Assembly (NCBI RefSeq): GCF_026914265.1 | Contig: NC_069133.1 | Coordinates: 49,536,182-49,600,181 of the forward strand | DNA: 64,000 nucleotides | Direction: 5' to 3' | Source of the DNA: Mya arenaria | Taxonomy: Eukaryota; Mollusca; Bivalvia; Myida; Myidae | In this document: positions 1 through 13,189 of the stretch, piece by piece | Numbering within the stretch: the stretch's first letter is position 1 | How the letters are laid out: the number at the start of each line of letters is the position of its first letter | Notes under the pieces: model-generated | What the model was told of the DNA's origin: nothing | Database searches by the model: none | Seen by the model: the letters and a program-made list of their open reading frames with translations, nothing else | Position numbers and translations under genes: made by a program

Positions 1-1740
1 GTGGTATGTGCATTGTTGAGAATTGTTATGCAAGTTTAGCTACGATAGCTATTTATTGATTTATGTGGTAGAAATTTTATATCTAATTTTTTTATAAAAA
101 TAAAGTTTGAATAAGTGTCAAGTGTTATTTCAAAGTATTTTTTTTATAAGGATTGGTGGGCTTCTGTTGTATGTTCACACATATTCTAGGGTCCACATTT
201 ACTACCAAATCAAACTGGTCCATGGTCAGAAAAGTGTCTTACATTCATGTTTTCAAGATTAAACATTGAAATGTCAAACATATCACTAGGTCAAGTATAA
301 GCAAAGGTTCGACTTTATTATCCATTAAGTTTTGTCAAATGTTTTTCTCTTTAAAAATTCAAAGAGAATATTTTACTAGAAATGTTGTTTTCAAAGCGCT
401 GCCCTCGAAAACTGAGGAAGCTTAGTTGAAAATGAATGCCCCAGATTTATCATTGTAGCAGGATGCACAACTTCACATTACTCTCTATCTATGTACCATG
501 TTTCAATTTATTGCTTCAAGCAGTTTTTAGTAAGTGTCTTGACAAAGTTTGCATTACAAGAAATGAACAAGGGGAGGTAACTTTGCAGTTTTACGCTCCA
601 AAAGATATAAATCGGGCAATGTGACACCATTACGTGACACCATTACATCACTACATATCTTAGTTCAAAGTTACAATGCATTTCTTCAAGTAGAGTTAGT
701 GCCTTGACAAAGTTGCATAATAAAAAAAATGAACAAGGGTTGGTAACTTTGCAATAAAGAGCCCCATTGTTGCATTATTTTTGCAAGGTGCACAACTTAT
801 ATCGATATCTATTTATGTTTGAAGTTTAAATCAATTCCAAGATAATACACTGGGCAACTATAAGAAAAAGAAAATGCTAACTCTCAAGGCAGTATTTTAT
901 ATCCATTCTTTATGAAATATGGATCGACTTTTTTCCTTAATACATTTTATGAACAGCGTGAGTTATGTTGATTTTTGTCAAATTGATCATACAAATTTAA
1001 CATTCAAAGTTTCAAATATTGTTGTACTCTCTACACGTACGAGTTATACAACACATAAACAAAACATAGATAAATAGGTCAAGCTGTGTAACTACCATGA
1101 ATAAGAAAAGTATCATCTAACTTCAAGTAAAGAACTAAGTATGTAACTTTAAACACATGAGAAATAGTAAAGGTCACATTATATAGCGAACCTTTTATTC
1201 AACTTGGCTGTGTGCACTTGAAACAGTTATAAAATAAGAATTAGGCATCACAATTTTGAAGAGCTGGAACATCCAAATCAAGATGTAAGCAAACCTACTG
1301 TGCTTAAAGGGGGCAATACAAAGACTGTAACATAATCTCAATAGTTTACGTTCTTGCTCTTTCGTTGTAGCTCGTCATAAGGACAGCCATTGCATTAACC
1401 AAGTGCACAGCATGATCACATACGAATACGTGAAATAAAACAAAGCTGTCGTGGGAAATGATTTAAAGCAACTGTGCACCAGATGACCAATTTGCAAGAA
1501 AAAAAGAAAATTGTCGAAAACTGACAAAAACTTGGTATTTATGTGTACAATGCATTGAAACTTACTAACTGAAGTACCACATAGTTTACAATTTATTTAA
1601 GTTTAGCAGTTATTTCGTATTTTTCCATTAAAAAAGTTTACTGGGTATGTCTACCTAGTAGAATTCATACCCTATGCGTGATTGGCTAGTCGATGTTATC
1701 AAGTGATATTACCAAGTTAGGTATATAGCTTAAATATACC
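1..1740. other. Non-coding stretch with a degenerate ~165-bp tandem repeat
   Basis: No gene was seen. Between about 430 and 810 two diverged copies of a unit follow each other: the block with TTGACAAAGTT followed by GAACAAGG and GGTAACTTTGCA occurs near 539 and again near 703, about 164 bp apart, and GCACAACTT recurs at the edges. This resembles the decayed monomers of the arrays farther right. The short open frame at 436-624 runs through the repeat, has no family resemblance and is not called as a gene. Confidence 0.5.
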
Positions 1741-1755
1741 ACTCGTTTAGAGTAA

Positions 1756-1830
1756 TCCTTCATAGCTCAGTGGATACAGCGCTCCACTGCAATTTTGGCG
1801 ACACGGGTTCGAACACGGTCTCCGACACAT
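1756..1830 (+). repeat. tRNA-like sequence, probable SINE head
   Basis: A box A-like TAGCTCAGTGG and a box B-like GGGTTCGAACAC are spaced as in a tRNA gene and are followed by a T-run. The T-arm does not pair properly (a mismatch next to the TTCGAAC loop) and the acceptor ends are not complementary, so a working tRNA is unlikely. A tRNA-derived SINE fragment or tRNA pseudogene fits better. Confidence 0.55.
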
Positions 1831-2209
1831 TTTTTTTTACATTTGGGTACTTTTTTTCAATTATGATATCAAAGCGTAACACATTCTATTAAAGAATTGT
1901 CCTGAGATTCATTACAGAAAAAAACTCTTTTGGTGCCAATCTGGTGTACCAGTCCCTTTAAGCTCTCTAACAGGCGACACACGCAAATTGGAAAATATTA
2001 CTTGTCAGTTTTTGACCTTTAAGTACCAGTTATAAATATGGCAAACGGGTTGACGGATTAATATATTTAAGAGCAGACACAATACATGCAATTTGGACAA
2101 GAAGAAGTTATATCTGATTTTTATATTTCTCGCGTCGAAATAAACACAGAATAATCTTAAGCGTTTGACGGAATAGTATGCTCTAGACAAAATCATCAGT
2201 ATAAAAACA

Positions 2210-2800
2210 AAGTACTATTAGTGTTGAAATACTATACGCAGAGTTTTAGTTCTTTTGAACTGCATTCCACCTCGTGTATGAGATTTGAAGTCCTTATCCC
2301 AAAGACTTCTGGAGTTATGCTCTGGACAAAAATGAAGTATAGAAATGAGTAAAGGGCAATAACTCCAAATACCAAAGACAGCTGTATGATTCCTTTGCAC
2401 GCACTTTATATTCAATAAGATATATCTATTCTATTTATTTTCAGATGGTTTTAATAGTTTTATCAGTAATTTAAAACTGATATCTCAATGTCTCAAACAG
2501 CGAACTAGTATTTTGATATTTTTCCTTGTTTTGAAACGCTAGCATTTACACTGCCGTGACACGATTCCTGAAATAACGGTAGGTTCGCATACAATGTACA
2601 TGTTGCAATTTTATATACTATTTATCTCTTCATTGAGATATATCTGCATGTGAGGTCTGAAGTCAATACCACAAAGACGTTTGGAGTTGCACTATACTTC
2701 TCTTTAATTAGATCTTTCAGTATATGAAGTTTGAAGTCAATACATCAAAGACTTTATAAAGTTTAAAACACATAGTAAAGGGAAGATAATTTAGTTATTG
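2210..2800. repeat. Degenerate short tandem repeat
   Basis: Blocks resembling AAGTCAATACCA, CAAAGAC and AAAGGGCAATAAC recur about three times (near 2290, 2660 and 2730), with loosely conserved spacing. The vocabulary (AAAGGGCAATAAC next to a CCGGACAAAA-like block) is the same as in the clearer array at 36.7-37.1 kb, so these are probably decayed copies of one family. Confidence 0.4.
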
Positions 2801-2894
2801 TGGAAGGTACTATTAAAGCTCTAATGCCTAGCACTGCCTTCTCCTTATCTATCTTTATTTCAAGTTTCAGTACCTTTTGAGTTGGACTGCAGTT

Positions 2895-3200
2895 TTTTCA
2901 GTTGAGATATTTACGTTCGGTCCCTAAATTGATCTCTTGGTCTGAGAATTATAAAAAAAATGTTCTCTATGATGCAAACAATAAATCTATTATTATTTGT
3001 TTGTTTTTACGTATTAGATTTTTTAATATTTCATACAACTCTTAAAAATTAGAAGAGTTGTATGAACTATTAAAAAAACTAATATGTAAACATATTCGAA
3101 AAATATGTAAAACGAGGAACTCATTTTTTATAATCCAAACCAAGAGATCAACCGTTGGACCGAATCACTCGATTCGGATATCTAGACTAGGCAACACTGA
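2895..3200. mobile_element. Foldback (long-palindrome) MITE
   Basis: The two halves are inverted copies of each other. The centre near 3047 is a hairpin with CATACAACTCTT facing AAGAGTTGTATG. The outer arms pair CGGTCC with GGACCG and TTGATCTCTTGGT with ACCAAGAGATCAA. There is no coding content, and the open frame starting at 3058 is just the right arm. Non-autonomous DNA-transposon structure is inferred from the palindrome; target duplications were not resolved. Confidence 0.65.
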
Positions 3201-6200
3201 GTGGAAGCATTATAATCCTGAACATCAAATTACACCGATACTTACATTCAACTCTCTGATCCTTTCAAAACTTTCTGCAAAGACACCTTATCAAATTATG
3301 AGCGTGTTAAGGAAGTTCAGAAGAGATCATGATAAACAATATAAATAAGTTTCAAGCTGCGGAACACCCCAGTTGACAGTTACCTTTGTGGATGACTCAC
3401 AAATGTGCTTTTCCTACGGTCAATGGCTTTATATTCTCTACATCAATTATTTTCTTTTTAGAAAAATTATCTTTCACGTAGACAGTTTACGAAGTCGATG
3501 TCCTAATAAAGGGACTGTTTTTCAAATATTTACACGTAGGCGAAACATTTTTCAAACGGCTCAAATTCCGTAATAGCAAACACGTTTGTAATGAAGTATG
3601 AGATACTTCAAGTTTCATCTTTTTTGCCCTATAAAACATGACAAATACCATTTGACCAGCAAATAACGTATCGCATTTCGTACGTATACTCTTACTGCAA
3701 TGTGAACAATTCGACCATGTGAATCACATACGATGGTTTTGGAAATTGTACCTATGTTGAGGGTTTTTTTTTGTGGGCCAATGACAATTGAGGATTTTTT
3801 AATTTTCTGTTATTAATTACACGTAGCTCAATTCTGACAAATGCACTAAAACAACAAATAAGTTATAAATCGAGTCTAATTTTGAAGATCTACAGTTAAC
3901 AGAGGGGCTTCCTCAAGTTGCGCCTGCGGCCGAGGCAAGCCCGTACTTTTTCTGTAGGTCGCCAAAATTGAACTCTACCATATGCAATGGCTTATTAAAA
4001 CCTATTTTGGATATAAAGGTCACTTGTTTTCTATATACAACTTGCTAACTTTATTTACGCAGGCAAAAACTGAGATAGAGGCAACATATTAATAATGTTA
4101 CAATAAGTTTGAAACTTACATAATAATTATTGCGATTCAAGACCTCCGTTGCAAAGTGAAATTAAAATAGAAAATGTGCAATGACAATGACACAAATTAT
4201 GCTTATACTAGTTTGCATGTCGGTACAATTTATGTTAATAATGTACATAATACAACTGATGTTTGTTATTCAAGTTCATTTTTTGACATTGGTATCTGCA
4301 GCCATCAGTCTCGCATGCATTCATTTCGAATAATTGGCTTATAAATATAATTTGCATTTTCTGTTGCCATACTATCTATATAGTATATTTTGCCTCATAC
4401 TTCCAAGACTGGTGATCCCTAATGATATTGAATTGGTATCATATTTATTAGTATTGATAGATTGGAATATGCATTGTGATGTTATGTACGTTAATAACAA
4501 CGTGTTTGTGACCCAACTTTTACTATTATTATTTGTATATATTCTAAAAATGAAAGTGTAGTGTTTTTAGGTTTTTTGACAACAAAATAGTTCGAATGGA
4601 TATCTACTGTTATTGTTTGATGTATTTTCATCAAAGTAAAATAACTCAATGTGAAAACAACGTCGCTTACATAAAATGTGTGTACGAGTTAAGCCTAATA
4701 TAGCAATTTATTGCGTTGCTATATAGCAGTTTAAGATATAAAAGCATTAATACATCAAGTGTATAATAGTCAGACAACTGTATGCACTACCCTGACTGTT
4801 TGTATATTCTTAATAAAACATTTATAAGGTCAACTTTGTAGACATATTAAATTTTGAAATAACAGGAAAGGCTTCATTTCGAAATTATAATGCGATACAT
4901 GTTTTCCTCTTAAAAGGCAACATTTAGTATATAATACCAATTTATTCGGTAATCTAGAGTTATTTTCAGTTAAATATTGTAGTAAAATTATTTAATTATA
5001 TTGTATAATATTATATTTGGTTTACTTATTATAATAGTTTCACTCAAAATAGGCTACTAATCACACATTAAGATTTTATAGGACAGCTTTACAGTTATTA
5101 AGACATAGGGAATGTTTAGCTGACAATAAAAGGCAGTGAAGTTCAAACGCCTATATACGGACCTAATTTTATTCAAATTAGTGATACCGTTCTTGAACTG
5201 TATATTTGCTAACATTTAATAACAAACTGAAACTGAAACCCACACCCATTTCTTAACTTTTTTTTGGTGGAATTTGGCCGATTTAGAATTTTGTGTTCTG
5301 TAATTTGGTGACTATACTCCATATACATGTCTCAGTCGCATTCGTATATTTTTGATATTATTTATACCTTTAAAATAAATCATGGTCCCACTACACTCTA
5401 AATACTCCTCTTCCGCCTACACAGCCCCACAAAGTCCGGAATTGCATCATTTTTGTTTGAAGGCCATGTTACAATTTTATACGTGAATTTAACGGATTTT
5501 TTAAATGCATATTTTGACCCCAATCCAATATAACCAATAACATTGAACACTTCATCTCCAAGAAAAGTTTTAATTTTCCATGCATTTCGGAATATATATT
5601 TCGTACAAATAGTCTCTTTTTATTTTGTTTAGCAGAACTTGTCTTTAAAGTAAAGCGTGGTCTGATACGGTTTGGTAATTAGGGTCATATGGATGGCACC
5701 ATCTATATGTATTTAAAGAAAATTGGCAGACGGCACATGTCTGACAATCACCAGCCACCTAGTTCCACGCCGCAAAGTGCACAATACGATACTGAAATGA
5801 ACCATAGATGTAAGAACATGAAATTGAAGATGCATTTTCTTTGTCTGTATACAGCTTGTCAGGTTTCACGATTCCCATCTTTGTACCTCATTACATATAC
5901 AGCTTTCAATATTCGCACGATACAAACTCTCATGGTAAGCGTTACAATATGACACAAAACAGTAAATACACTAAACCCTTGTGATTAAAATTATACATAA
6001 CTCACAAGCTTCTCGTACGTTTTTTTTTTAATAATTTGGCGAGATAATGTAATATAAATATTACTTGAAATAGTCATTTGACGGAATTAATGCAGCGACT
6101 TTTCAATGCTCCAACACCTTAAATCGCTCAATTTTAATGGTTGGGCCGTTTTAAAGAAATATTTGTAATAAGACCCACACAATCATCTGAGTCCATGTGC

Positions 6201-6240
6201 AGTTGAAAATTATACTCGAAAAATCCAGATTTCTTTGAAA
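3201..6240. other. Intergenic, no gene seen
   Basis: AT-rich sequence with only short open frames lacking family resemblance (3373-3573, 4334-4561, 5689-5952). No recognisable repeat, RNA gene or splice-consistent exon series was seen. Confidence 0.5.
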
Positions 6241-6658
6241 ATCCGTTTGTAAAACATACCTGAAACATGCCTGTTTGATCTAGAAATGAAATACGTGCAT
6301 GTTTATTCAACAGTATTAAAGATTAAGAAATAATGTGTGTATATTAACAGATATCACTCATATAAAACATGGATCTTAAAGGAAAACTAGTAACTGAAAA
6401 CGTCTTGCAGAACTGGTTATGACCTTATGGAACTATATGGCATTCCACTTTTTGTAATAAAAGAGATTACAGGGAAGGGACCTCGGAAATATCATACAGA
6501 ATTAATAGAATTAATTCATTGCGGTTTTCTCCCTTCTGCACTGCTGACGGTAGCAGTGAATTCAGCTAAATGGACGAAGTATACCACGTAGAGTTGTATG
6601 TTAGATGTCATATATCCTATATCATTAGCCATTAATATAAACATCAGAATTTCCAAAC

Positions 6659-6748
6659 GTGAGTGAGTGAGTGAGTGAGTGAGTGAGTGAGTGAGTGAGT
6701 GAGTGAGTGAGTGGGTGGGTGAGTGAGTGAGTGAGTGAATGAGTGAGC
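6659..6748. repeat. (GTGA)n microsatellite
   Basis: About 90 bp of nearly pure GTGA units with a few GGTG and AATG interruptions. On the minus strand it reads as serial Ser-Leu-Thr-His codons, which creates a misleading open frame at 6516-6815. It lies in the 5' flank of receptor copy 1 and is absent from copy 2. Confidence 0.95.
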
Positions 6749-7762
6749 GATCAAGTTCCATGCTAACATTCATATGAATTGTTTTGAATATCCAATAGAA
6801 GGAATCATCGCTCAAGCCGTTCAGCCAATCAGTGCTTTAATTACACCTTCAGATTCATAGAAATGTTCAGGGAAAATATTCAATAGTCCAAAATAATATA
6901 AAAAAAGAATATTTTAAATACACACAGTTTTCGTCATTTTTTTCCAATTTTTTACCGTTATTCAACGTTAAAAGAAAAACACCTTTCAAGAAGTTGGAAT
7001 TGTTCCCTATTAATAGATGCTTTATGAATACGGCACAGGTGCAGCGATTTTGTGATCTATTTTTTGTTAATGCTTTATTCATTATCTGACACAACCTTGA
7101 AGTTAATTGCACTTTTATTATATAATATCAAAACTTCACAGCCATACCGTGGGCGAGGTTTATTACTTTAAGGAAATTGAAGTTTTCTATTGTGCAATAT
7201 CGAAATAGCGGAAAATAATCGTTTCAAGTAAACACGGCGTTAAATCATGTATGTGGTATGCCACAATAAGCCAGATACCTCTGCTGCATTATCTTCCTAC
7301 TCGCGGACTCAATCATCTTCATTTTCACAATAATTTTCAGCAACAGTAAACGTATTCTCCACGTTTGACAGTATATAATAGTTTGTTGTCAAGAGAAAAA
7401 CTGTGTGCAGTTAGGTAACCAGATATACTAGTTAAGGTTATACTGTCTGATGGTCATTCGGTTGAAAACATAGAGAGGATATATAGTGTCTAAACGTCAA
7501 CTAGAGCGTGATTGTATGAACGTTTTACCTGTTATCAAATTAAGATAGATCGCCGGTGCATTAAAAAAAACTTTGGAGTAACTGCGGTGACTGAAATTAA
7601 GGCTTGGAATTAAATTCATTTTTTACAAGGAAACATTATGTGAGATAGATTTGGGAACTTATAAATAAACAAAGTGTGGACTATTATGTAAGGAATATTA
7701 ATATAACGATTCAGTGATACTCGGTTGAGCAAAAAGACTAAAGAAAAAGAAGTACAGCCAAG

Positions 7763-8983
7763 ATGCCTGTTGAACAATTTATTGCCTCTATAGGCGCGAA
7801 TGTGTCGTACGATCAGTATAGCAATATGACTCTTGACTTTCTAACAGAAATCATGTGGCCTTTTACAAAGCCATACAGCCCACTAGCAGAAAAGGCTTTA
7901 GTGAAGCCGATCTATATTGTAATCATAGTGTTGTGTTCGCTAGCAACGATAACCAATTGTGTTGCTATAGTTTCAACGTGCAGAGTAAAATACTACCAAA
8001 CGCTCCATCTAAAACTGATAGTAAGTCTTTGTGCGTCGAATGTTTTAATTGTCATCGCAATTCTTGCAATGGTCGTCAACAAAATTGCCAACAGCAAACA
8101 TGTGGTAGGGATGAGCAGTCCCGAGAACCGAGCAACAAACGCATGCGCGTTTGCAACAGTTAATTCTCTGAAAATTATGGGATTTCTGACATCGTTGCTC
8201 AATCTTCTTGCAATGGCCTTGGACCACTACATTGCCGTGATAGTTCCGCTAAGATACCCGAAAATCATGACCAAACCGCTTGGCATCGTCTTGATTTGCA
8301 TCATTTGGGTAGTCTCCGCCATCGGCGGCTTCTCGAATATTGTTCTTGGCCTTTTGCAGAACGACAAGTCACGTACCGAGGTTTTCCACTTTTGTGAATT
8401 AGTTATGTATGATCGTTATAATGCTGAGATTTTGGTTTGCATTATCACAGCCATTTTTGTGATTGCAGTTACTTTTATTTACATTCAACTGTGTTGCAAA
8501 TTTAGAGCGCTTAAGAAGGAAACACAAATGACACCCGGCGCCAACTACTCTCTCCATAAATACACAGCAATAATGACAACGATAATCATTATTGTGTGTT
8601 TCATTCTTTGTCTGGTTCCTTACATCGTCTTCCAAATGATCATGATCGGACTCGTTAATTTCAACAAGGACGTTGTGTATACTCTCTTCAACAGCCTCTT
8701 GGTCGCCAGCAAATATCTACACGTACTCTTGATCACCAATTGCTTGGCTCATCCGTTTATTTACGCCGTACGTTCAAAGATCATGAAGGGAGGCTACAAA
8801 AGTTTGTTCATGGCGATGAATAGAGAGAAAAAAATCACGGGTGGTAACGAACTCGGAGTGTTTGATGGAACACCTGGACACAGCTCGAAGGCGATTGGAC
8901 CGTCGTGTGAAAGAGTAGATGAACAGAATGAAGAAGAAAGGGATGGAGAATCAGACGCATTTGTACCTGCTCTTACTAAATAA
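7763..8983 (+). CDS. Class A (rhodopsin-like) G-protein-coupled receptor, paralogue 1
   Basis: A single exon of 406 codons encodes a seven-helix receptor. The extracellular N-terminus has N-glycosylation sequons at N13 and N21. TM1 is about residues 50-73, with the TNCVAIV equivalent of the N1.50 motif. TM2 is 82-106. TM3 follows a conserved cysteine (about residue 130) and ends in LDHYIAV and PLRYP. TM4 has the conserved W. ECL2 has the partner cysteine in HFCEL. TM6 has the CLVP proline. TM7 ends AHPFIYAV, then a basic helix 8. Odd points shared with its paralogue: N replaces D2.50, DHY replaces DRY, HPFIY replaces NPxxY. The C-tail is acidic and Ser-rich and ends in ALTK. ATG 7763 is the first in frame and the leader before it is conserved with copy 2. 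AATAAA occurs near 9093. Ligand unknown; amine, MECA or orphan-like grouping is possible. Confidence 0.93.
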   Translation: MPVEQFIASIGANVSYDQYSNMTLDFLTEIMWPFTKPYSPLAEKALVKPIYIVIIVLCSLATITNCVAIVSTCRVKYYQTLHLKLIVSLCASNVLIVIAILAMVVNKIANSKHVVGMSSPENRATNACAFATVNSLKIMGFLTSLLNLLAMALDHYIAVIVPLRYPKIMTKPLGIVLICIIWVVSAIGGFSNIVLGLLQNDKSRTEVFHFCELVMYDRYNAEILVCIITAIFVIAVTFIYIQLCCKFRALKKETQMTPGANYSLHKYTAIMTTIIIIVCFILCLVPYIVFQMIMIGLVNFNKDVVYTLFNSLLVASKYLHVLLITNCLAHPFIYAVRSKIMKGGYKSLFMAMNREKKITGGNELGVFDGTPGHSSKAIGPSCERVDEQNEEERDGESDAFVPALTK

Positions 8984-10060
8984 AAAGTGGAAAGGAACAC
9001 TGTTTTGTAATAATTGTGTACAGTGGTTGTCACATTATTGGCCACGAGTGACAATGACTTACGCTGATTAAGGTTATATTTATGACAGCAGATAATAAAT
9101 TTCAATGCTGTTGAAAACTGTCTAGACTTTCCCCCAGCTTGTGGATGTAATCAAAGTTTCACGCTGACATTCTTTTTTTTTTCATTAAATAAGATTGTTA
9201 GATTCAGAAAATGTATAGAAATTTAGATTAACATGCATGCATACATTGTCTTAGCATATATTGTTTACACTTGATATTATTTCTTGTACGTTTTTAAAAC
9301 GTGCAATTCTCTGCAAATAGCACTATTTTATATATATTTCTTATGTGAATACTTTTTATACAATTGCAAACAAAACTCATTGTGCTACAAAAACAAATTA
9401 ATACGTTTATTCATTTGTTCGCAATTGTTTTATTCCTACACATATATTATAGTATCACTATAAATAAACTTTAGCAGCTATTGGAAACTAATCAATTCTG
9501 GTAAAATACTAACTGGTTAAAAAAATGAAACCCAATTTGGATTTCTTAAATCAAATTCCTATAACATGCACGAACAATGCTGCGAAATGGTAGACTAGTT
9601 TATTTAAAACCTTGCCAGTAATTACCATACCGCCGATAGGTGAAACCGAGTTCGGAGCTTTTATAGAAAACGCTCAAATTCGACATAATGCCAAGTTTTA
9701 AGTGGCTATCATATCGATATGACACACACACATTACTCGAAGCATTTTCAAGGAAAGCAATTTTGATGAGGGTATTATAGTTGTGGTGTTTGTATTTGTG
9801 TATGTGATGTTGTTATGTTTGTATCTGTAGTTCATTGTCGATTGGGACTCTTTCTTGTGCCACTAAACAGTGACTAATCATTAATGTTCGACTACTGGGC
9901 TTGTCCCTTTTTTGTATTATTGCAAGATATAGTCGATTCTGAAGGTGGCGTTGGTATAATAACGATTCTTAAAGTGGTATTCGTGTGCTAATAAGTCTGC
10001 AAGTTATTCTTTATTTTATACCCATCATCAATCCACATGCAATACATATCACAAAATACT

Positions 10061-10321
10061 TTAACCTATATTCCGCTCCAGTGCAATACGGCCATATACC
10101 ACTCTTGTGACGTCGGTACGCCGCTCTTCTATCTGCTGTTGTAGAACCGAGCGTTCACGACGTAAAGCATCCAGAGAGTCGTAAGAGGTCTCCTTCTTCG
10201 GAGTCAAATTCACAAGCTCCTCTTGTATTTCCTTGTTCTCCTCCATTAGAGAATCAATGGCCTCTTGAACTTTTCGCGAAGCCTTTGTCTTCGGTCGAGC
10301 GCCATTTTCTGATGCCGCCAT
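10061..10321 (-). CDS. Short coiled-coil protein or first coding exon, unrecognised
   Basis: An 86-codon open frame begins with Met-Ala-Ala after a plausible leader. It is rich in Glu, Lys, Arg, Gln and Leu in heptad-like order (residues 17-75), predicting one long coiled coil. Composition is far more protein-like than the surrounding frames. Just before the stop the sequence reads ATAG/GTTAAAG, a usable splice donor after residue 85, so this may be a 5' exon whose partners lie at lower coordinates; none was found. It sits in the part of segmental copy 1 that copy 2 lacks. Family not recognised; a retroposed fragment is an alternative. Confidence 0.45.
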   Translation of the reverse strand: MAASENGARPKTKASRKVQEAIDSLMEENKEIQEELVNLTPKKETSYDSLDALRRERSVLQQQIEERRTDVTRVVYGRIALERNIG

Positions 10322-10459
10322 TTTTTTAAGTCAAATACTGGACGTCTGGACGGGACGAAATTAAACTGAACAATGACCAGATCGGATTAACACCTAAGCG
10401 ACTATGGGTTACTGCGCATAAAAGTAGTTCCCATAATTATAACATTTTAGGCTAAAATG

Positions 10460-10618
10460 TGGTAACTGCGTTTTGATCCGGATATGGCGGAATGTCATAT
10501 TTGATTCTGGTAGTTTTTTGTAGATTTTGATTTTACTCGGCTTGTGCCTTGTTGGTGTCCGAATCTGCAAAAATCTACTTGAGTCGAGTACAACCTCCTG
10601 GATCAAAACGCAGTACTT
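10460..10618. repeat. Imperfect palindrome
   Basis: ACTGCGTTTTGATCC at 10465-10479 is matched by its inverse GGATCAAAACGCAGT at 10600-10614. Inside these, GTAGATTTTGATTTTACTC faces AAAATCTACTTGAGTCGAG. This is a small foldback element with no coding content. Confidence 0.7.
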
Positions 10619-10749
10619 ATAACCCTATTATGTGCAAAACCTGTTACCCCGTGGACAGAGCATCTTTAACCCACAGGGCCATTGTAACTTTGAACAATCA
10701 TTGTAAAAGACAACTACATACATGTACAAGATGCTTAAGGAAGTAGTGT

Positions 10750-12610
10750 GGAAAAATTTAGAATTATTTTCTCCGTCTTAATTTGTATGCATTAGATAAC
10801 TGCATTTTTTTTTCAGTTGGCCATTCTTATATTGTCCTCTGTCACTGTCCTGATAGCTCCCTATCTCAATAGATGCAAAAGGTTGTAGGTTCATGATTCC
10901 CTGGTCCAATATGTCATACAGAAAGAAGATTTTGAATGTAGAATCAAGAAGCTTTCTTTTCAGGCACTTCAAATTGAATAGTACTGTAACATTTGGAGTG
11001 TCAAGAATTTGTTGGATTCCTAGGCAACAGGTATCAGGTGTTGCAGTACATTTGGAAAATACTTTTCACCCGTCCTTGTAAATCTAAAAAAGCTTTCATT
11101 TCGCAAAAGAAGTTCATATAACTAAATTAAGGTTGCTAAATCAGAGTTTGAATAATTCTGAAAACTAGATGTGCCTATAATTGCAGCAATTTGAACTCTA
11201 ACTCATAATGTCAATTAAGCTGATTATGCAATACCGCAGTTCCTTGGTGTTGGGATTGCTTTATTTACTTGAATAAATAAACAGTTCTTGTGTTGGAAAG
11301 TACAATGTATTAACATGCATTTTTCTTGCCCAGACTCCATCCAAGCCTTAAATCTTAGATCAACATGTACTTGGGGCTATGTGTAATATCAATGAGAACT
11401 ATAAATTATGTTCAATTTAGTGCCACTTATGATGTTTCATTCCACATAGAGAAACACTAACATGTTCAAACCAATATCCTATGTTATGATAAAACCATTG
11501 CCAAGTTGGTAATTTGAAAAGACAAGAAATTATATCTGGTCAGGGTTTGACATAGTCTTTCTAGACAGCTGGACTTGTTTTGCAGTTACTTTGAAAATCT
11601 TCAAAAGCTAAACTGAACAAGACTTGAACAAAAAACTCACAATACCAAAAAGGGTTTTAAAGACTTATGAGATCATTCTCACATCACCTATACCATTAGT
11701 TATTATCTACAAACTTAAGTCAACATAATAATTGATGTTTTACATAAATATTGCAATGAATAAAACATATTGCAATAAGTGCCAATAACATAGCAATCAA
11801 GTATGATCACTATAGGCCTAAACATGAGATTTCAACATTTTCCTGATAAACAATAAATAATTTTACTTAACAATTTTCTTATTTTTTACACAAGCTGAAA
11901 AAATGGTCTCTTTTTGAATACTTCACATATTTCATGGCTTTCATCATTCAGACTAACATTTCGCTTGTTATTTCAATATTCAATGATTGTGTAAACATTC
12001 GTAAATGATGGTTAAAATTAACATTAATGCTAATCATTCCTACCAAAAGCACCTAACTGACCAATCAGTATCCAAAATTTGGCAGGGCTTATTGGTGGTT
12101 CATTGAAATCAACCATGACCTCCCACAATCTGCACTGATCAACAGTAGTTAATGAATTGTTTCAATTGTTCTTATTTTCATAAACTTAGAAAACACAACT
12201 GCAGTGAATAAAATTTATTCCTCATCACTGAGAGAAAGTTTAGAAAAATGAACGAAGCCGAGTTACATCTAGTAGGATATCAAATCCTACAAAGGTATTC
12301 ATCATTTTTTATAACCGTATTTAGTAAATGTTAAATTTTTGAATGTCTAAAAAGTTTCATTTTTTGGTATATCATAGAACATTTGTGTGTATAAATTTGA
12401 CGATATTTTGTGATTCATTTAATTTCAATCCTGTTTCATTTAGTGTTCAATCCAAAGCTTTCTTGTTCACATTTAAGAGCAAGAAAAGTCACTGATCTGA
12501 ATAAATTCATTATAATGTAAGGTCACATAAAAGATATATTGTGCTTTTTAAAAATATTTTTTTTTCATCTGTTTAAAATTATGTCAAGTGAAGTGCATTG
12601 ACATTTTATT
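10750..12610. other. Non-coding, nothing recognised
   Basis: AT-rich sequence with no long open frame of protein-like composition and no clear repeat structure. Confidence 0.5.
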
Positions 12611-12615
12611 ATGAG

Positions 12616-12863
12616 TTTAAAGCTGCACTCTCATTTTGACAACTTTTTAAATTTTTGTCTTTGAACGACAATACCTAGTAATCTTTTTGAATGGAAAAAC
12701 ACGAAATAACTGCTATTAATAAATCATTTGTAAATTATGGGGATCATCAGTAGTAAGTTTCAATGCATTAATTGTACACATCGATACCAAGTTTATGTCA
12801 ATTTTCTACAATTTTCTTTAAATTCTTGCTTTTTCATCATTAACATAGTACAGCCCCTTTAAA
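12616..12863. mobile_element. MITE with TTTAAAG..TGCACTCT-type ends
   Basis: The left end reads TTTAAAGCTGCACTCTC and the right end, inverted, reads TTTAAAGGGGCTGTAC. Its terminal sequence is shared with the elements at 34045, 48289 and 55020. It is about 250 bp with no coding content. Confidence 0.5.
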
Positions 12864-13189
12864 CTGTACCTTATAATGTCTGTGACTTATCAAATATTTA
12901 ATAGTAATGGTCTACAACCAAGATTTGTTTTAATTATTCAGGTTTCAAACTGCATTGTGTATGCGATTGGAAAGGTAATCTTGAAAGCTCACCTAGTATA
13001 ATTTTTTAAAATAACATTCACCCTGCAATGTACTCATATTTGGATGATACAAAAAGATTTGCACAGTCATTTATGTATATTTGCATTTATTGATAAAGGA
13101 CACCTTTTTCAAATCTTTGAATTAGATTACAAAGTATAAGTTATATAAATAGATATTTATTCTTAACTTTATCTGAATACACAAGCTAA

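Noticed and set aside
1756-1830. Functional tRNA gene
   Set aside because: T-stem mismatch and non-complementary acceptor ends; SINE head or pseudogene is more likely.
6516-6815. 99-codon minus-strand frame with Ser-Leu-Thr-His repeats
   Set aside because: It is a translation of the GTGA microsatellite, not a gene.
8794-9105. Minus-strand frame opposite the receptor C-tail
   Set aside because: Shadow of the receptor coding strand; the same shadow appears at 29067-29306 over the paralogue.
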